A stretch of 64,000 bases of DNA, taken from NCBI GenBank assembly GCA_030447865.1, contig JAUJOD010000001.1, positions 978,909-1,042,908 on the forward strand. The letters are read 5' to 3'. Made by a program: the position numbers and the translations under genes. The notes under the pieces are model-generated. The model made no database searches. It was not told where the DNA came from and saw only the letters and a program-made list of their open reading frames with translations. The stretch is from Nocardioidaceae bacterium. GTDB taxonomy: Bacteria > Actinomycetota > Actinomycetes > Propionibacteriales > Nocardioidaceae. Below are positions 9,366 to 18,128 of the stretch, piece by piece (the first letter of the stretch is position 1; each line of letters opens with the position of its first letter).

Positions 9366-10640
9366 GTGCCGGATGCCCGGACCGTTGCGCGGCAGGTCGA
9401 CGATGCGCACCGCCGGCACTGGTCGACAGTCCTGGCGGCGGCGGTGCGCGTCACCCGCGACCTCGACCTGGCCGAGGACTGTGCGCAGGACGCGTACCTT
9501 CGGGCGCTGAGCAGCTGGCCCGATGGCGTTCCCGAAAACGCTGCGGGCTGGCTCACCACGGTGGCACGCCGCATCGCTCTTGACCGGCTCCGTCGCGACA
9601 CGGCGCTGCGGCGCAAGCTGCCTCTGCTGCTCATCGAGTCCGAGGGGTCGCGCGACGACACGGTGGCGACCGATCCGCTGCGGCTCGTCTTCACCTGCTG
9701 TCACCCGGCGCTGTCGCGGGACGCGCAGCTTCCCCTCACGTTGCGGCTGATGTGTGGCCTCACGACAACCGAGATCGCCCGCGTCCTGCTCGCCAAGGAG
9801 TCAGCTATCGCTGCTCGGATCACTCGGGCGAAGCAGAAGATCGCCGTCGCCGGCGTACCGTTTCGGCTCCCGAAGGATGCAGAGCTGCCGGACCGACTCG
9901 ACACCGTTCTGACCGTCGTCCACCTCGCCTACACCGCGGGCCACACCGCGGTAGGTGGCCGTCTCACTCGCACGGACCTCACGGGACGAGCGGTCGAGCT
10001 CGCCCGGATGCTGGTAGCGCAGGTGCCCGCCGAGCCCGAGGCGCAGGGCCTGCTGGCACTACTTCTGCTGTCGGAAGCGCGCGCGCCGGCCCGTGTCGGA
10101 CCGAAGGATGAGCTGGTGCTGCTCGCCGACCAGGACCGAACCAGGTGGGACCACGAGCTCATTGCGGAGGGCCTGGCGCTGGCCACCACGGCACTACGTC
10201 GAGGCGACGGCCGATTCGTGATCCAGGCCGCCATCGCTGGCCTGCACACATCGGCACCGTCGTGGGAGGCGACGGACTGGCGGCAGGTAGTGCGGATGTA
10301 CGACGCCCTGTTGCTGAACTGGCCTAACCCGGTCGTGGCGCTCAACCGTACGGCGGCCACGAGCCTGCTGCCTGGGGCTGACCTGGATCAGGTGCTGGCG
10401 CAGCTCGACCAGCTCGCCGACGAGCCCGCCCTGGCACGCTACGCCTATCTTCCGGCGACTCGGGCCGACGTGCTGGCGCGGGTCGGCCGCATCGACGACG
10501 CACGGGCGGCGTACGACGCTGCCATCGCGCTCACCGATAACGAGATCGAACGCCGCTTCCTGCTCCGCCGCCGCACCGCGTTAGGGCGGCAACCGCAGTC
10601 AGGTGTTGGTCGCCCGGAAGAGCAGGTAACTGAGGACTAG
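9366..10640 (+). CDS. ECF42-type RNA polymerase sigma factor with C-terminal extension
   Basis: This is a 424-residue sigma factor. Region 2 is seen around DLAEDCAQDAYLRALSSWPDGVP and region 4 around LTLRLMCGLTTTEIARVLLAKESAIAARITRAKQKI. The C-terminal 230 residues correspond to the DUF6596/TPR-like extension of the ECF42 group (AEGLALATTALRRGDGRFVIQAAIAGLH and LNRTAATS). Such factors lack a classical anti-sigma gene and may be controlled by the C-terminal domain. GTG 9366 is the start. Its 3' end overlaps the convergent DUF4190-like gene by 42 bases. Confidence 0.92.
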   Translation: MPDARTVARQVDDAHRRHWSTVLAAAVRVTRDLDLAEDCAQDAYLRALSSWPDGVPENAAGWLTTVARRIALDRLRRDTALRRKLPLLLIESEGSRDDTVATDPLRLVFTCCHPALSRDAQLPLTLRLMCGLTTTEIARVLLAKESAIAARITRAKQKIAVAGVPFRLPKDAELPDRLDTVLTVVHLAYTAGHTAVGGRLTRTDLTGRAVELARMLVAQVPAEPEAQGLLALLLLSEARAPARVGPKDELVLLADQDRTRWDHELIAEGLALATTALRRGDGRFVIQAAIAGLHTSAPSWEATDWRQVVRMYDALLLNWPNPVVALNRTAATSLLPGADLDQVLAQLDQLADEPALARYAYLPATRADVLARVGRIDDARAAYDAAIALTDNEIERRFLLRRRTALGRQPQSGVGRPEEQVTED

Positions 10641-10886
10641 TCCCACGATCGTGCCGACAATGGCGACAACCAGCGCGATTGTTGACAGCCGCTCGCCCTT
10701 CGTGCGGCCGATGATCGCCAACACGATGGCCGCCGGACCCAAAGCTATGGGCAGGAAGATCACCGCAAGGCCGCCGAGCACAATGGCCAGGATCGAGAAC
10801 AGGTTGCTCGCATTCTGCTGTGGCTGGCCACCGTCGCCATCTGGGTAGTTAGGGGGTGGCGGCGGGTAGTTGGGGTTGGCGGGCAT
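10599..10886 (-). CDS. DUF4190-like small membrane protein
   Basis: This is a 95-residue protein with a proline/tyrosine/asparagine-rich cytoplasmic head (about residues 1-26) and two hydrophobic segments (about 30-58 and 68-90) joined by the loop IGRTKGERLST. This is the usual layout of small DUF4190-type actinobacterial membrane proteins. ATG 10886 has AGGAGAGGGAG just upstream; the much longer frame upstream is antisense to mshA and unused. The 3' end lies inside the end of the sigma factor gene on the other strand. Function unknown. Confidence 0.8.
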   Translation of the reverse strand: MPANPNYPPPPPNYPDGDGGQPQQNASNLFSILAIVLGGLAVIFLPIALGPAAIVLAIIGRTKGERLSTIALVVAIVGTIVGLVLSYLLFRATNT

Positions 10887-11096
10887 GGAGTTCTCCCTCT
10901 CCTGAGGTGACGTTGGCGGACATACTCTCGGCCCACGACGGCGGATTTCGCCGATTGTTGCAGCAGCGCGAAGACAGTCGCAACCACCCCAAAAGCCCGT
11001 GTCCACACCGTGCGCAAAGCGCGACGCGCCCCCACATCCGCCGAAGAGACCGGAATGCAGCAGACTTGCGGGCGGTTGAGCTCCTCGGAGGTGACG

Positions 11097-12416
11097 GTGA
11101 AGACTCGGTCGGATGGCGACGCCATGGGGCGCGTTCTCCGGCGTCCGCCTCGACCTTCCCGCGTTGCCATGCTGAGCGTGCACACCTCGCCGCTCGACCA
11201 GCCTGGCAGCGGTGACGCGGGCGGCATGAACGTCTACATCGTCGAGCTGGCGAGACAGTTGGCCGACCGGGGGGTGGAGGTCGACATCTTCACCCGAGCC
11301 ACGTCGGGACTGCTGCCGTCCGTGGTCGAGATGGCCCCGGGGATTGTCGTGAGGCACGTCTTCGCCGGCCCGCTCGAAGGCCTGACAAAGGCCGAGTTGC
11401 CGGCCCAGCTGTGCACCTTCGCCCGTGGTGTGTTGCGCGCCGAAGCGGCGTACGAGCCTGGCTACTACGACCTGATCCACTCCCACTACTGGCTGTCCGG
11501 GCAAGTTGGGGCGTTGGCGCGGGACCGCTGGGGAGTGCCGCTGGTGCACACGATGCACACGATGGCGAAGGTCAAGAACGCCGCGTTGGCCGCTGGTGAC
11601 CAGCCCGAGCCGCTGACCCGGGTGATCGGTGAGGAGCAGGTCGTAGAGGCCGCCGACCTGATGATTGCCAGCACCGGCGCAGAGGGGCGACAGCTTGTCG
11701 AGCTGTACGGCGCCGACCCCGAGCGGGTCCAGGTCATCACTCCGGGTGTCGATCTCGCGGTCTTTCGGCCGGGTGACGCCGCCGCGGCTCGGGTGCGCCT
11801 CGGGATGCGGCCGGACGCGCTGGTGGTGATGTTCGTCGGTCGGATCCAGCCGCTGAAGGCCCCTGACGTCGTGATCAAGGCGGCGGCTCACCTGGTACAA
11901 CGCCGGCCAGATCTTCGCGAGCGGCTCGTCGTACCCGTGATCGGGGGAGCGTCGGGAACCGGCCTGGAGACGCCGCTCGAGCTGGTCCGACTCGCTGCGG
12001 CCTGCGATGTCGCAGACGTGGTGCGATTCGTGCCGCCGGTGTCGCAGGCCCGCCTGGTCGACTACTACCAGGCTGCCACCGTCGTGTGCGTCCCGTCGTA
12101 CAACGAGTCCTTCGGGCTGGTCGCGATCGAGGCGCAGGCCTGCGCGCGGCCGGTGGTGGCAGCTCGGGTCGGCGGCCTCGCGACCGCCGTCGTCGACGGA
12201 ACCACTGGTGTGCTCATCGACGGGCACGATGAGGTCGACTACGCCCGCGTATTGGAGCGGCTGTTGCTGGACCCGGTTGAGGCGGCCCGGTTGGGCGCTG
12301 CCGCCGCCACTCACGCCCAGACCTTCGGCTGGGACCGGACCGCGGACCAGACCCTGCACGCCTACGCGTCAGCAGCCGCACTGCTGCGGGCTGACGCGAT
12401 GGCCATCGCCACATGA
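11097..12416 (+). CDS. mshA: D-inositol-3-phosphate N-acetylglucosaminyltransferase MshA
   Basis: This 439-residue GT-B (GT4) glycosyltransferase makes the first intermediate of mycothiol from UDP-GlcNAc and inositol 3-phosphate. Evidence: MLSVHTSPLDQPGSGDAGGMNVYIVELAR near the N-terminus (acceptor phosphate loop), HTMHTMAKVKN, FVGRIQPLKAPDV, and the donor-site run PSYNESFGLVAIEAQACARPVVA. The GTG at 11097 has GGAGG five bases upstream; ATG 11124 is an alternative. The next gene overlaps by four bases. The order mshA, YbjN-like gene, gpmA, senX3, regX3 matches the mycobacterial locus, which supports the call. Confidence 0.95.
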   Translation: MKTRSDGDAMGRVLRRPPRPSRVAMLSVHTSPLDQPGSGDAGGMNVYIVELARQLADRGVEVDIFTRATSGLLPSVVEMAPGIVVRHVFAGPLEGLTKAELPAQLCTFARGVLRAEAAYEPGYYDLIHSHYWLSGQVGALARDRWGVPLVHTMHTMAKVKNAALAAGDQPEPLTRVIGEEQVVEAADLMIASTGAEGRQLVELYGADPERVQVITPGVDLAVFRPGDAAAARVRLGMRPDALVVMFVGRIQPLKAPDVVIKAAAHLVQRRPDLRERLVVPVIGGASGTGLETPLELVRLAAACDVADVVRFVPPVSQARLVDYYQAATVVCVPSYNESFGLVAIEAQACARPVVAARVGGLATAVVDGTTGVLIDGHDEVDYARVLERLLLDPVEAARLGAAAATHAQTFGWDRTADQTLHAYASAAALLRADAMAIAT

Positions 12417-12898
12417 GCGAAGCCGCGATCGCGGTGGTGCGTCAGGCGTTGCAGTCCGCTGAGCTGCCCGCACAAGAGCCGGCGCCAGGCACCTTCCTCT
12501 TCGACCTTCCAGGCGAGCACAAGCTCGCCACGCCCTGCCGGCTCGTGGTCGGCGACCACAGCCTCGCCGTGCACGCCTTCGTCTGCCGCAACCCCGACGA
12601 GAATCACGAGGCCGTCTACCGGTGGCTGCTCAGCCGGAACCTGCGCTTGTACGGCGTCGCGTTCGGCATTGACCACACCGGCGACATCTACCTCGACGGG
12701 CGGCTGTCGCTGTCAGCAGTGACAGCTGAGGAGATCGACCGGTTGCTGGGCGCCGTCTTGACGTACGCCGACGAGTCGTTCAATACGATCTTGGAGCTGG
12801 GGTTCGCTACCTCGATCCGCCGCGAGTGGGAGTGGCGGATCAGTCGGGGGGAGTCGACCCGCAACCTGGATGCGTTCCGTGGGTGGCTGGAGCAGTGA
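12413..12898 (+). CDS. YbjN-domain protein
   Basis: This is a 161-residue alpha/beta protein of the YbjN type, the family found directly after mshA in mycobacteria. The fold signature is seen in the strand-rich middle (FVCRNPDENHEAVYRWLLSRNLRLYGVAF) and the aromatic helix at the end (EWEWRISRGESTRNLDAFRGWLEQ). It has no signal peptide and no catalytic motif; YbjN-like folds resemble type III secretion chaperones. The ATG overlaps the mshA stop (ATGA), so translation is coupled. Its role, perhaps as a chaperone-like partner, is inferred. Confidence 0.85.
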   Translation: MSEAAIAVVRQALQSAELPAQEPAPGTFLFDLPGEHKLATPCRLVVGDHSLAVHAFVCRNPDENHEAVYRWLLSRNLRLYGVAFGIDHTGDIYLDGRLSLSAVTAEEIDRLLGAVLTYADESFNTILELGFATSIRREWEWRISRGESTRNLDAFRGWLEQ

Positions 12899-13069
12899 TG
12901 GTGTCGACGATCACCCCGGCCCAGCTTGGGTAGGCGCCCGCCATGATCTACGATGTAAGAAGTAAAGGGCAGACTTTCCATTACACACGATAGCGGTCAC
13001 CCGCCCCCGTCGGGCGGTCAAATCTGACCAGTTCCCCAGCGCCGTGGCGCTAGAAAGCAGAGGCACAAC

Positions 13070-13237
13070 ATGTTCACCGCACCGGACGTCGCCCGCGAAA
13101 TCAGCGTGGCAAGGCGAGCCGAGGCACGGGAGTCAGTTCTGCTGGCAGCAGCCCGCCTAGCGAGGCGCGAGCGCCGGTTGCACCGGCGGATGCAGCGAGT
13201 GGACGAGCAGATCGCCGGGCAGCCGTTCACTGGCTGA
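13070..13237 (+). CDS. Small basic helical protein (55 residues)
   Basis: ATG 13070 opens a 55-codon frame ending TGA 13235-13237, with AGAGG about seven bases upstream. The product is one long amphipathic helix rich in Arg and Ala (segments such as REISVARRAEARES and LARRERRLHRRMQR), with no membrane segment. Third codon positions are rich in G/C as in neighbours. I do not recognise a named family. It could be a small nucleic-acid-binding or coiled-coil protein. It stands between the YbjN-like gene and convergent gpmA. A short spurious frame remains possible. Confidence 0.6.
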   Translation: MFTAPDVAREISVARRAEARESVLLAAARLARRERRLHRRMQRVDEQIAGQPFTG

Positions 13238-13287
13238 GCCGGTCGCCGCTGCACTGTACGCAGCCTCGCCGGGCCTGATCTGACCCG

Positions 13288-14040
13288 TCAGCGGCCTTGG
13301 TTGGCGACCGCCGCGATGGCGGCGGCTGCTGCCGCCGGGTCGAGGTACTCCCCGCCCGGTCGGGTTGGCCGCAGATCAGCGTCGAGCTCGTACAGCAGCG
13401 GAATCCCGGTGGGGATGTTCAACCGGACGACGTCGTCGCCCGACATGTCATCTAAGTGCTTCACCAGGGCGCGCAGCGAGTTTCCATGCGCCGCTACCAG
13501 CACCGTGGCGCCGGTGCGCAGGTCCGGGACTATCGCGTCGTACCAGTATGGAAGCAGCCGGTCGACGACATCGGCCAGGCACTCCGTGCGCGGAACGATC
13601 TCGTCCGGCAGGCCGGCGTAGCGGGGGTCTGCCCGCTGGCTGAACTCGTCGTTGTCATCGATGGGTGGGGGCGGAGTGTCGTAGGACCGGCGCCAGCGCA
13701 TGAACTGCGCCTCGCCGTACTGCTCCAGCGTTGCCTTCTTGTCCTTGCCCTGCAGTGCCCCATAGTGCCGTTCGTTCAGTCGCCATGACCGGCGTACCGG
13801 TGCCCATGACCGCTCGGCAACGTCAAGGCACAGTTCGGCCGTCTGGATGGCCCGCCGCAGCACTGAGGTGTGGAGTACGTCGGGCAGCAACCCGCGCTGC
13901 GCCAACAACTCACCGCCCTGCGCGGCCTCCCGCCGACCCTTCTCGGTGAGACCGACGTCGACCCAGCCGGTGAACAGGTTCTTGGCGTTCCACTCACTTT
14001 CACCATGCCGCAGCAACACGAGTCGATGGGAGTGGGTCAT
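13288..14040 (-). CDS. gpmA: 2,3-bisphosphoglycerate-dependent phosphoglycerate mutase
   Basis: This 250-residue glycolytic enzyme interconverts 3- and 2-phosphoglycerate. The phosphohistidine motif is [10 protein letters not shown] (His near residue 11), followed by [13 protein letters not shown], the [14 protein letters not shown] substrate loop and the second catalytic histidine in [15 protein letters not shown]. Length is normal for the family. ATG 14040 is the start. The position between mshA and senX3/regX3 is as in mycobacteria. The last residues ([16 protein letters not shown]) are a variable tail. Confidence 0.96.
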   Translation of the reverse strand: MTHSHRLVLLRHGESEWNAKNLFTGWVDVGLTEKGRREAAQGGELLAQRGLLPDVLHTSVLRRAIQTAELCLDVAERSWAPVRRSWRLNERHYGALQGKDKKATLEQYGEAQFMRWRRSYDTPPPPIDDNDEFSQRADPRYAGLPDEIVPRTECLADVVDRLLPYWYDAIVPDLRTGATVLVAAHGNSLRALVKHLDDMSGDDVVRLNIPTGIPLLYELDADLRPTRPGGEYLDPAAAAAAIAAVANQGR

Positions 14041-14180
14041 AGCCCCGCACTGTAACGGTCACCCCTGTCTACGGAGGCAGGGGACAGAACGACGAGGACT
14101 CGAAGCGCCGTCAAGAGCGCAGCGAAGGCGCGAGAGCCCGGCGGGCTGGACCTGATCGGCCGATCAAAGGCCGCGGTCTT

Positions 14181-14834
14181 TCAGACAGTAACCGGATGCT
14201 GACCGGTCACGAGGAAGATGATGCGGCGTCCCATCGATACCGCGTGGTCGCCGATCCGCTCGTAGTAACGACCCAGCAGCGCGACGTCGACGGCGGGCTC
14301 GACACCCCACCCCCACTCGTCGCTGAGCAGGATGCGGAACATTGACCGGCGCAAATCGTCCATGGCGTCGTCGGCCTCCTCGAGCAGCGCTGCCGCCCTG
14401 ATGTCTTGGGTGGCGAGGATCTCAGCGGCTGAGGCGATCATCTCGTCGGCGGTCTCTGCCATCGACTTCACCGTGGGGACCATCACCTCGGGCACGGCGC
14501 GGATGGGGTAGCGCAGCCGCGCCACCTTCGCGATGTGCACCGACAGGTCGCCCATGCGCTCGAGGTCGGCGACCATGCGCAACGACGCCAGCAACGTCCT
14601 GAGGTCACCGGCCACCGGCGCTTGGCGGGCCAGTATCTCGTAGCTCTCCTCCTCGATACGGGTGCGGGCGTCGTCGATCGAGAGGTCGCCACTGATCACC
14701 AGCTCGGCGGCCGACGCGTCGGCCTCGAGCAGGGCTCGGGTGGCGTGGTTGAGCGCCTCGCGCACGCATCCCGTCATGTCGACGAGCTCGCTGAGGACGC
14801 GGTGAAGCTGTTGCTCGTATTGGTTGCGCATCAC
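14181..14834 (-). CDS. phoU: Phosphate signalling protein PhoU
   Basis: This 217-residue all-helical protein has two PhoU repeats (about residues 8-100 and 110-205); each shows the acidic metal-binding pattern, for example LRMVADLERMGDLSVHIAK and LLGRYYERIGDHAVSMGRRI. PhoU represses the phosphate sensor kinase when phosphate is plentiful. It is divergent from senX3, with a three-unit GTTCAC-type repeat in the 131-base gap, so both promoters may be controlled by RegX3. Start ATG 14834. Confidence 0.95.
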   Translation of the reverse strand: MMRNQYEQQLHRVLSELVDMTGCVREALNHATRALLEADASAAELVISGDLSIDDARTRIEEESYEILARQAPVAGDLRTLLASLRMVADLERMGDLSVHIAKVARLRYPIRAVPEVMVPTVKSMAETADEMIASAAEILATQDIRAAALLEEADDAMDDLRRSMFRILLSDEWGWGVEPAVDVALLGRYYERIGDHAVSMGRRIIFLVTGQHPVTV

Positions 14835-14870
14835 TCGAAGCCTACGACCGTCGAGTTACGACCGAAGCTC

Positions 14871-14903
14871 GTCGGGTGAACGACAAGTGAACTCTGGCCG
14901 AAC
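14871..14903 (-). promoter_or_regulatory. PHO-box-like triple 11-bp direct repeat
   Basis: Read on the minus strand, three adjacent 11-base units begin GTTCGGC, GTTCACT and GTTCACC (plus-strand units 14871-14881, 14882-14892 and 14893-14903, each ending GAAC). This is the arrangement known for Streptomyces PhoP boxes and close to mycobacterial RegX3 sites. It lies 37 bases upstream of the phoU start and 62 bases upstream of senX3. It probably binds the RegX3 encoded next door. The repeat is read directly; binding is inferred. Confidence 0.65.
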
Positions 14904-14965
14904 CTGCATGCCGGGCCTCAGGTGACGGGCCGGTCAGTTCCGCGTGCGCGCGTACGATTTGGCAT

Positions 14966-16189
14966 ATGGATGCGTCGGCTGCCGCCGTGCTGGGAGGCGC
15001 AGTGGGTACGGCGCTCGGTGCAGTCACCGTGTTGGCCTGGCGGGTCAGTGAGCGCGACCAGACCCGGCTGCCGGCGGTGCCGGAGCCCGTGGTCCCCGCC
15101 GGAGTGGCCGCTGTCTTGTCAGTGCTGCGGTCCTCTGCGCTGGTGGTGGGGTTTGCAGACGAGGTCCTCAAAGCCAGTGCGCCGGCGTACGCCATGGGAC
15201 TGGTGCGGCACTCCAGGGTCGGCGTTGACGAACTGCTCCAACTGGTCCGGCAGGTGCGTCGGGACGGGCAGATCCGGGAGGCCGAGCTGGTGCTCCGCCA
15301 GTCGCGCGGTGGCCCGCGACATGTCGTCGCCCGGGTTGCCCCGTTGGGCAGCCGCCTGGTCCTGGTCTTGGTCGACGACCGCACTCGGGAGCGGCGGGTC
15401 GAGACGATCCGCCAGGACTTCGTCGCCAACGTCAGCCACGAGCTGAAGACGCCGGTGGGAGCGCTACAGCTCCTGGCGGAGGCGGTTGCCGAGGCAGCGG
15501 ACGACCCGGAAGCCGTGCAACGTTTCTCCGCCCGCATGCGCACCGAGAGCGAGCGGCTGTCTCGGCTGGTGCAGCAGATCATCGAGCTGTCGCGGCTGCA
15601 GGGCGACGACCCGCTGGAGGCGGTGAACTCCGTTCCCATCGACACGGTCATCGAACGTGCCATCGACAGGGTGCGCGTTGACGCCGCCGACAAGGGCGTG
15701 AAGCTGATCTCCAGTGGCGCCCGCGGCTACTCGGTCCTCGGCGACGGGGACCAGCTCGTCGTGGCGTTGGGGAACTTGGTCGAGAACGCCGTCGTCTACA
15801 GCGCCGCCGGGACGACGGTGACGGTCGTGGCCAAGGCGACCGGCGGCAGCGTCGACATCAGCGTCACCGACCAAGGCGTGGGAATACCCGCTTCTGAGCT
15901 TGATCGCATCTTCGAACGGTTCTATCGGGTCGACCCCGCCCGGGCTCGCACCACCGGAGGCACCGGACTGGGGCTGTCGATCGTCAAACATGTCGCGGCA
16001 ACCCATGGGGGTGAGGTGCGGGTGTGGAGTGTCGAAGGAGCGGGGTCGACGTTCACCCTTTCGCTGCCGACCCTTACTGACCCGGAAGCCCCGCCGGTCG
16101 GGGTTGAGGCAACGGCCGCCTCGGCGCATCCCAACGGTACGGCGCCACCCGGGTCGCCGTACCCCAATGCCCACCAGGAGGCCTTGTGA
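14966..16189 (+). CDS. senX3: Sensor histidine kinase SenX3 (PhoR type)
   Basis: This 407-residue kinase has an N-terminal membrane segment (about residues 3-22), a PAS-like linker region, then HisKA with the phospho-acceptor in NVSHELKTPVGALQLL and the HATPase domain (N box GNLVENAVVYS; DQGVGIP; FERFYRVD; GGTGLGLSIVKHV). It phosphorylates RegX3 when phosphate is scarce and is restrained by PhoU. ATG 14966 is the start. The short membrane segment and PAS-type sensing fit SenX3 rather than a classical two-TM sensor. The stop overlaps regX3 by four bases (GTGA). Confidence 0.95.
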   Translation: MDASAAAVLGGAVGTALGAVTVLAWRVSERDQTRLPAVPEPVVPAGVAAVLSVLRSSALVVGFADEVLKASAPAYAMGLVRHSRVGVDELLQLVRQVRRDGQIREAELVLRQSRGGPRHVVARVAPLGSRLVLVLVDDRTRERRVETIRQDFVANVSHELKTPVGALQLLAEAVAEAADDPEAVQRFSARMRTESERLSRLVQQIIELSRLQGDDPLEAVNSVPIDTVIERAIDRVRVDAADKGVKLISSGARGYSVLGDGDQLVVALGNLVENAVVYSAAGTTVTVVAKATGGSVDISVTDQGVGIPASELDRIFERFYRVDPARARTTGGTGLGLSIVKHVAATHGGEVRVWSVEGAGSTFTLSLPTLTDPEAPPVGVEATAASAHPNGTAPPGSPYPNAHQEAL

Positions 16190-16881
16190 CGCTGGTGCTC
16201 GTGGTCGAAGACGAGGAGAGCTACCGAGACGCGCTGGCTTACGTGCTGCGCAAAGAGGGGTTCGACGTGGCGCTTGCTGCTACCGGCCCCGAGGCTCTCG
16301 AGGAGTTCGAACGGACGGGCGCCGACATCGTGCTGCTCGACCTGATGCTCCCCGGCCTGCCGGGCACCGAGGTGTGCCGTCGGCTGCGGCAGGTCTCGTC
16401 GGTGCCGGTGATCATGGTGAGCGCGAAGGACGCCGAAGTTGACAAGGTCGTCGGGCTCGAGCTTGGCGCTGATGACTACGTCACCAAGCCCTACAGCCCT
16501 CGCGAGCTCGTCGCCCGGATCCGCGCGGTGCTGCGCCGTGGTGTCGAGCCGGAGCTGGCGCCGCCGACCCTGGAGGTGGGTGGCGTCCGAATGGACACCG
16601 AGCGACACGTCGTCACCATCAACGGTGAAGAAGTACGGCTGCCGCTGCGGGAGTTCGAGCTGCTGGAGATGTTCTTGCGCAACGCAGGTCGGGTGCTGAC
16701 GCGGGGCCAGCTGATCGACCGGGTGTGGGGCGCCGACTACGTCGGAGACACCAAGACCCTCGACGTACACGTCAAGCGGCTACGGATGAAGATCGAACCT
16801 GACCCCGCCCATCCCCGTCATCTGGTGACGATCCGGGGGCTCGGCTACAAGTTCGAGGCGCTGGGCGCAGCACGGGCCTAG
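16186..16881 (+). CDS. regX3: Response regulator RegX3 (OmpR/PhoB type)
   Basis: This is a 231-residue two-domain regulator. The receiver has VVEDEE, the phospho-acceptor Asp in IVLLDLMLPGLPGTE (near residue 51), and the Lys of KPYSPREL. The winged-helix DNA-binding domain has LPLREFELLEMFLRNAGRVLTR and VHVKRLRMKIE, ending in TIRGLGYKFE. It starts with GTG overlapping senX3, with AGGAGG at correct distance. It activates phosphate-starvation genes and may bind the repeat between phoU and senX3. The stop overlaps the convergent lipoprotein gene by four bases. Confidence 0.96.
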   Translation: MTLVLVVEDEESYRDALAYVLRKEGFDVALAATGPEALEEFERTGADIVLLDLMLPGLPGTEVCRRLRQVSSVPVIMVSAKDAEVDKVVGLELGADDYVTKPYSPRELVARIRAVLRRGVEPELAPPTLEVGGVRMDTERHVVTINGEEVRLPLREFELLEMFLRNAGRVLTRGQLIDRVWGADYVGDTKTLDVHVKRLRMKIEPDPAHPRHLVTIRGLGYKFEALGAARA

Positions 16882-17408
16882 GGTCCGACGGGCACGTCGG
16901 CGTACGGCGAGTCCGCACCGACGACGTCAACCACCGGCACGTCGAGTTCCACTGGCGCCGCGTTGGCGAACGTGAACGCCAGCGTCACGAAGTACCCGGC
17001 CCGCAGACTGTCGCTGCGGATGCGCACGGCGCCGGTGGTTTCCAACTGGACAAGTCGGCTCGGCGGCAACGCGATTCCGCCCTCGGGTAGCGGCAACACT
17101 CGCAGTGGGGCGGCTCCGTCAGTTGCGGTGACCGACAGCAGCCTGTCCTCGGTGGCTGCCTGGTTGATCAGCGCCGACACCACGGTGCCGTTGCCCTCGC
17201 CGTCGGTCACCACCAAGGTGTTGAGCGCGTAGACGGTGCCCTCGCGGTTGTTGATGCCGACGGCTGGCTGGTACGGCTGCTGGGTCTGGGCCTCGAAGTT
17301 CGACCCGCACCCAACGACACCCATCACTGCTGCCGCGGCGTACACCAGAGCCAGCCAACGTCGGGGTCGCCAACGCCGCATGCATGCAGTGGGTGAGGGT
17401 GTCGCCAC
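16878..17408 (-). CDS. Putative lipoprotein of unknown function
   Basis: This 176-residue protein has an N-terminal basic stretch and hydrophobic segment ending in a lipobox-like VVGCG (cysteine near residue 34), so it is probably lipid-anchored outside the membrane. The rest is beta-rich, with an alternating pattern resembling small copper-binding or immunoglobulin-like lipoproteins, but I see no Met/His metal motif. GTG 17408 (with GGAGG ten bases upstream) or the ATG nine codons later could be the start. It converges with regX3, overlapping by four bases. Function unknown. Confidence 0.7.
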   Translation of the reverse strand: MATPSPTACMRRWRPRRWLALVYAAAAVMGVVGCGSNFEAQTQQPYQPAVGINNREGTVYALNTLVVTDGEGNGTVVSALINQAATEDRLLSVTATDGAAPLRVLPLPEGGIALPPSRLVQLETTGAVRIRSDSLRAGYFVTLAFTFANAAPVELDVPVVDVVGADSPYADVPVGP

Positions 17409-17593
17409 CGTGTGTCATCCTCCTGCTGGGTGGGTGCTGATTAACGGGCGGAGCGCCTAAGCGGCATCAGCGTAGCGAAGCCGCAGCTTCAGCGACGAGC
17501 GCACCGAGGACAGGCACGTCTCGGCCCGTTTGTCAAGCCCCGATTAGTGCTCTGACCTGCGCAAATGTGACATCGAGCCGAATCCGACCGTGG

Positions 17594-17599
17594 TATCCT
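17594..17599 (+). promoter_or_regulatory. Candidate -10 element of the carD promoter
   Basis: TATCCT lies 28 bases upstream of the carD start and fits the actinobacterial TAnnnT -10 pattern. No convincing -35 hexamer is seen at 16-18 bases. The ribosome site GGAAAGGGG follows before the ATG. Only the -10 is proposed. Confidence 0.35.
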
Positions 17600-17626
17600 G
17601 GACACCTGGAAAGGGGTAGTTGACAT

Positions 17627-18112
17627 ATGACTTTCACGGTCGGCGAGACGGTGGTGTATCCCAACCATGGTGCCGCGGTTATCGAAGATATTGAGACCCG
17701 CCAAATCAAGGGTGAAGACAGGCTCTATCTAGTGCTGCGCATTGTGGCCCAAAGCGACCTCGTCGTCCGGGTGCCGGCGTGCAACCTCGACCTGGTCGGG
17801 GTGCGCGACGTTGTTGACGCGGCCGGGCTTGAGCGGGTGTTCGATGTGCTGCGTGCTGAGCACACTGAAGAGCCGACCAACTGGTCGCGTCGCTACAAGG
17901 CGAACCTCGAGAAGCTGCACTCCGGCGACGTGATGAAGGTCGCCGAGGTGGTCCGCGACCTGTGGCGGCGCGAGCGTGAGCGCGGACTCTCGGCCGGTGA
18001 GAAGCGGATGCTCGCCAAGGCCCGACAGATCCTCGTCTCCGAACTCGCGCTTGCCGAGCGCACCAACGAAGACAAGGCCGAGACCATCCTTGACGAGGTC
18101 TTGGCCTCCTAA
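17627..18112 (+). CDS. carD: RNA polymerase-binding transcription factor CarD
   Basis: This 161-residue protein has the N-terminal RNAP beta-subunit interaction domain ([21 protein letters not shown]) and a helical C-terminal DNA-binding domain with the [26 protein letters not shown] run. CarD stabilises the open complex at housekeeping and rRNA promoters in actinobacteria. ATG 17627 follows GGAAAGGGG. It begins the conserved block with ispD and ispF. Length and motifs match mycobacterial CarD. Confidence 0.96.
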   Translation: MTFTVGETVVYPNHGAAVIEDIETRQIKGEDRLYLVLRIVAQSDLVVRVPACNLDLVGVRDVVDAAGLERVFDVLRAEHTEEPTNWSRRYKANLEKLHSGDVMKVAEVVRDLWRRERERGLSAGEKRMLAKARQILVSELALAERTNEDKAETILDEVLAS

Positions 18113-18128
18113 CCCGCCTCCGGCGGTC

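Noticed and set aside
10887-12359. Long minus-strand open frame running over mshA
   Set aside because: It lies antisense to a well-supported mshA; no motif or ribosome site; only its last 95 codons (10599-10886) are a real gene.
14153-14166. 14-base perfect palindrome TGATCGGCCGATCA between phoU and gpmA
   Set aside because: It has no loop or flanking promoter signals and short palindromes of this type occur by chance in G/C-rich DNA.
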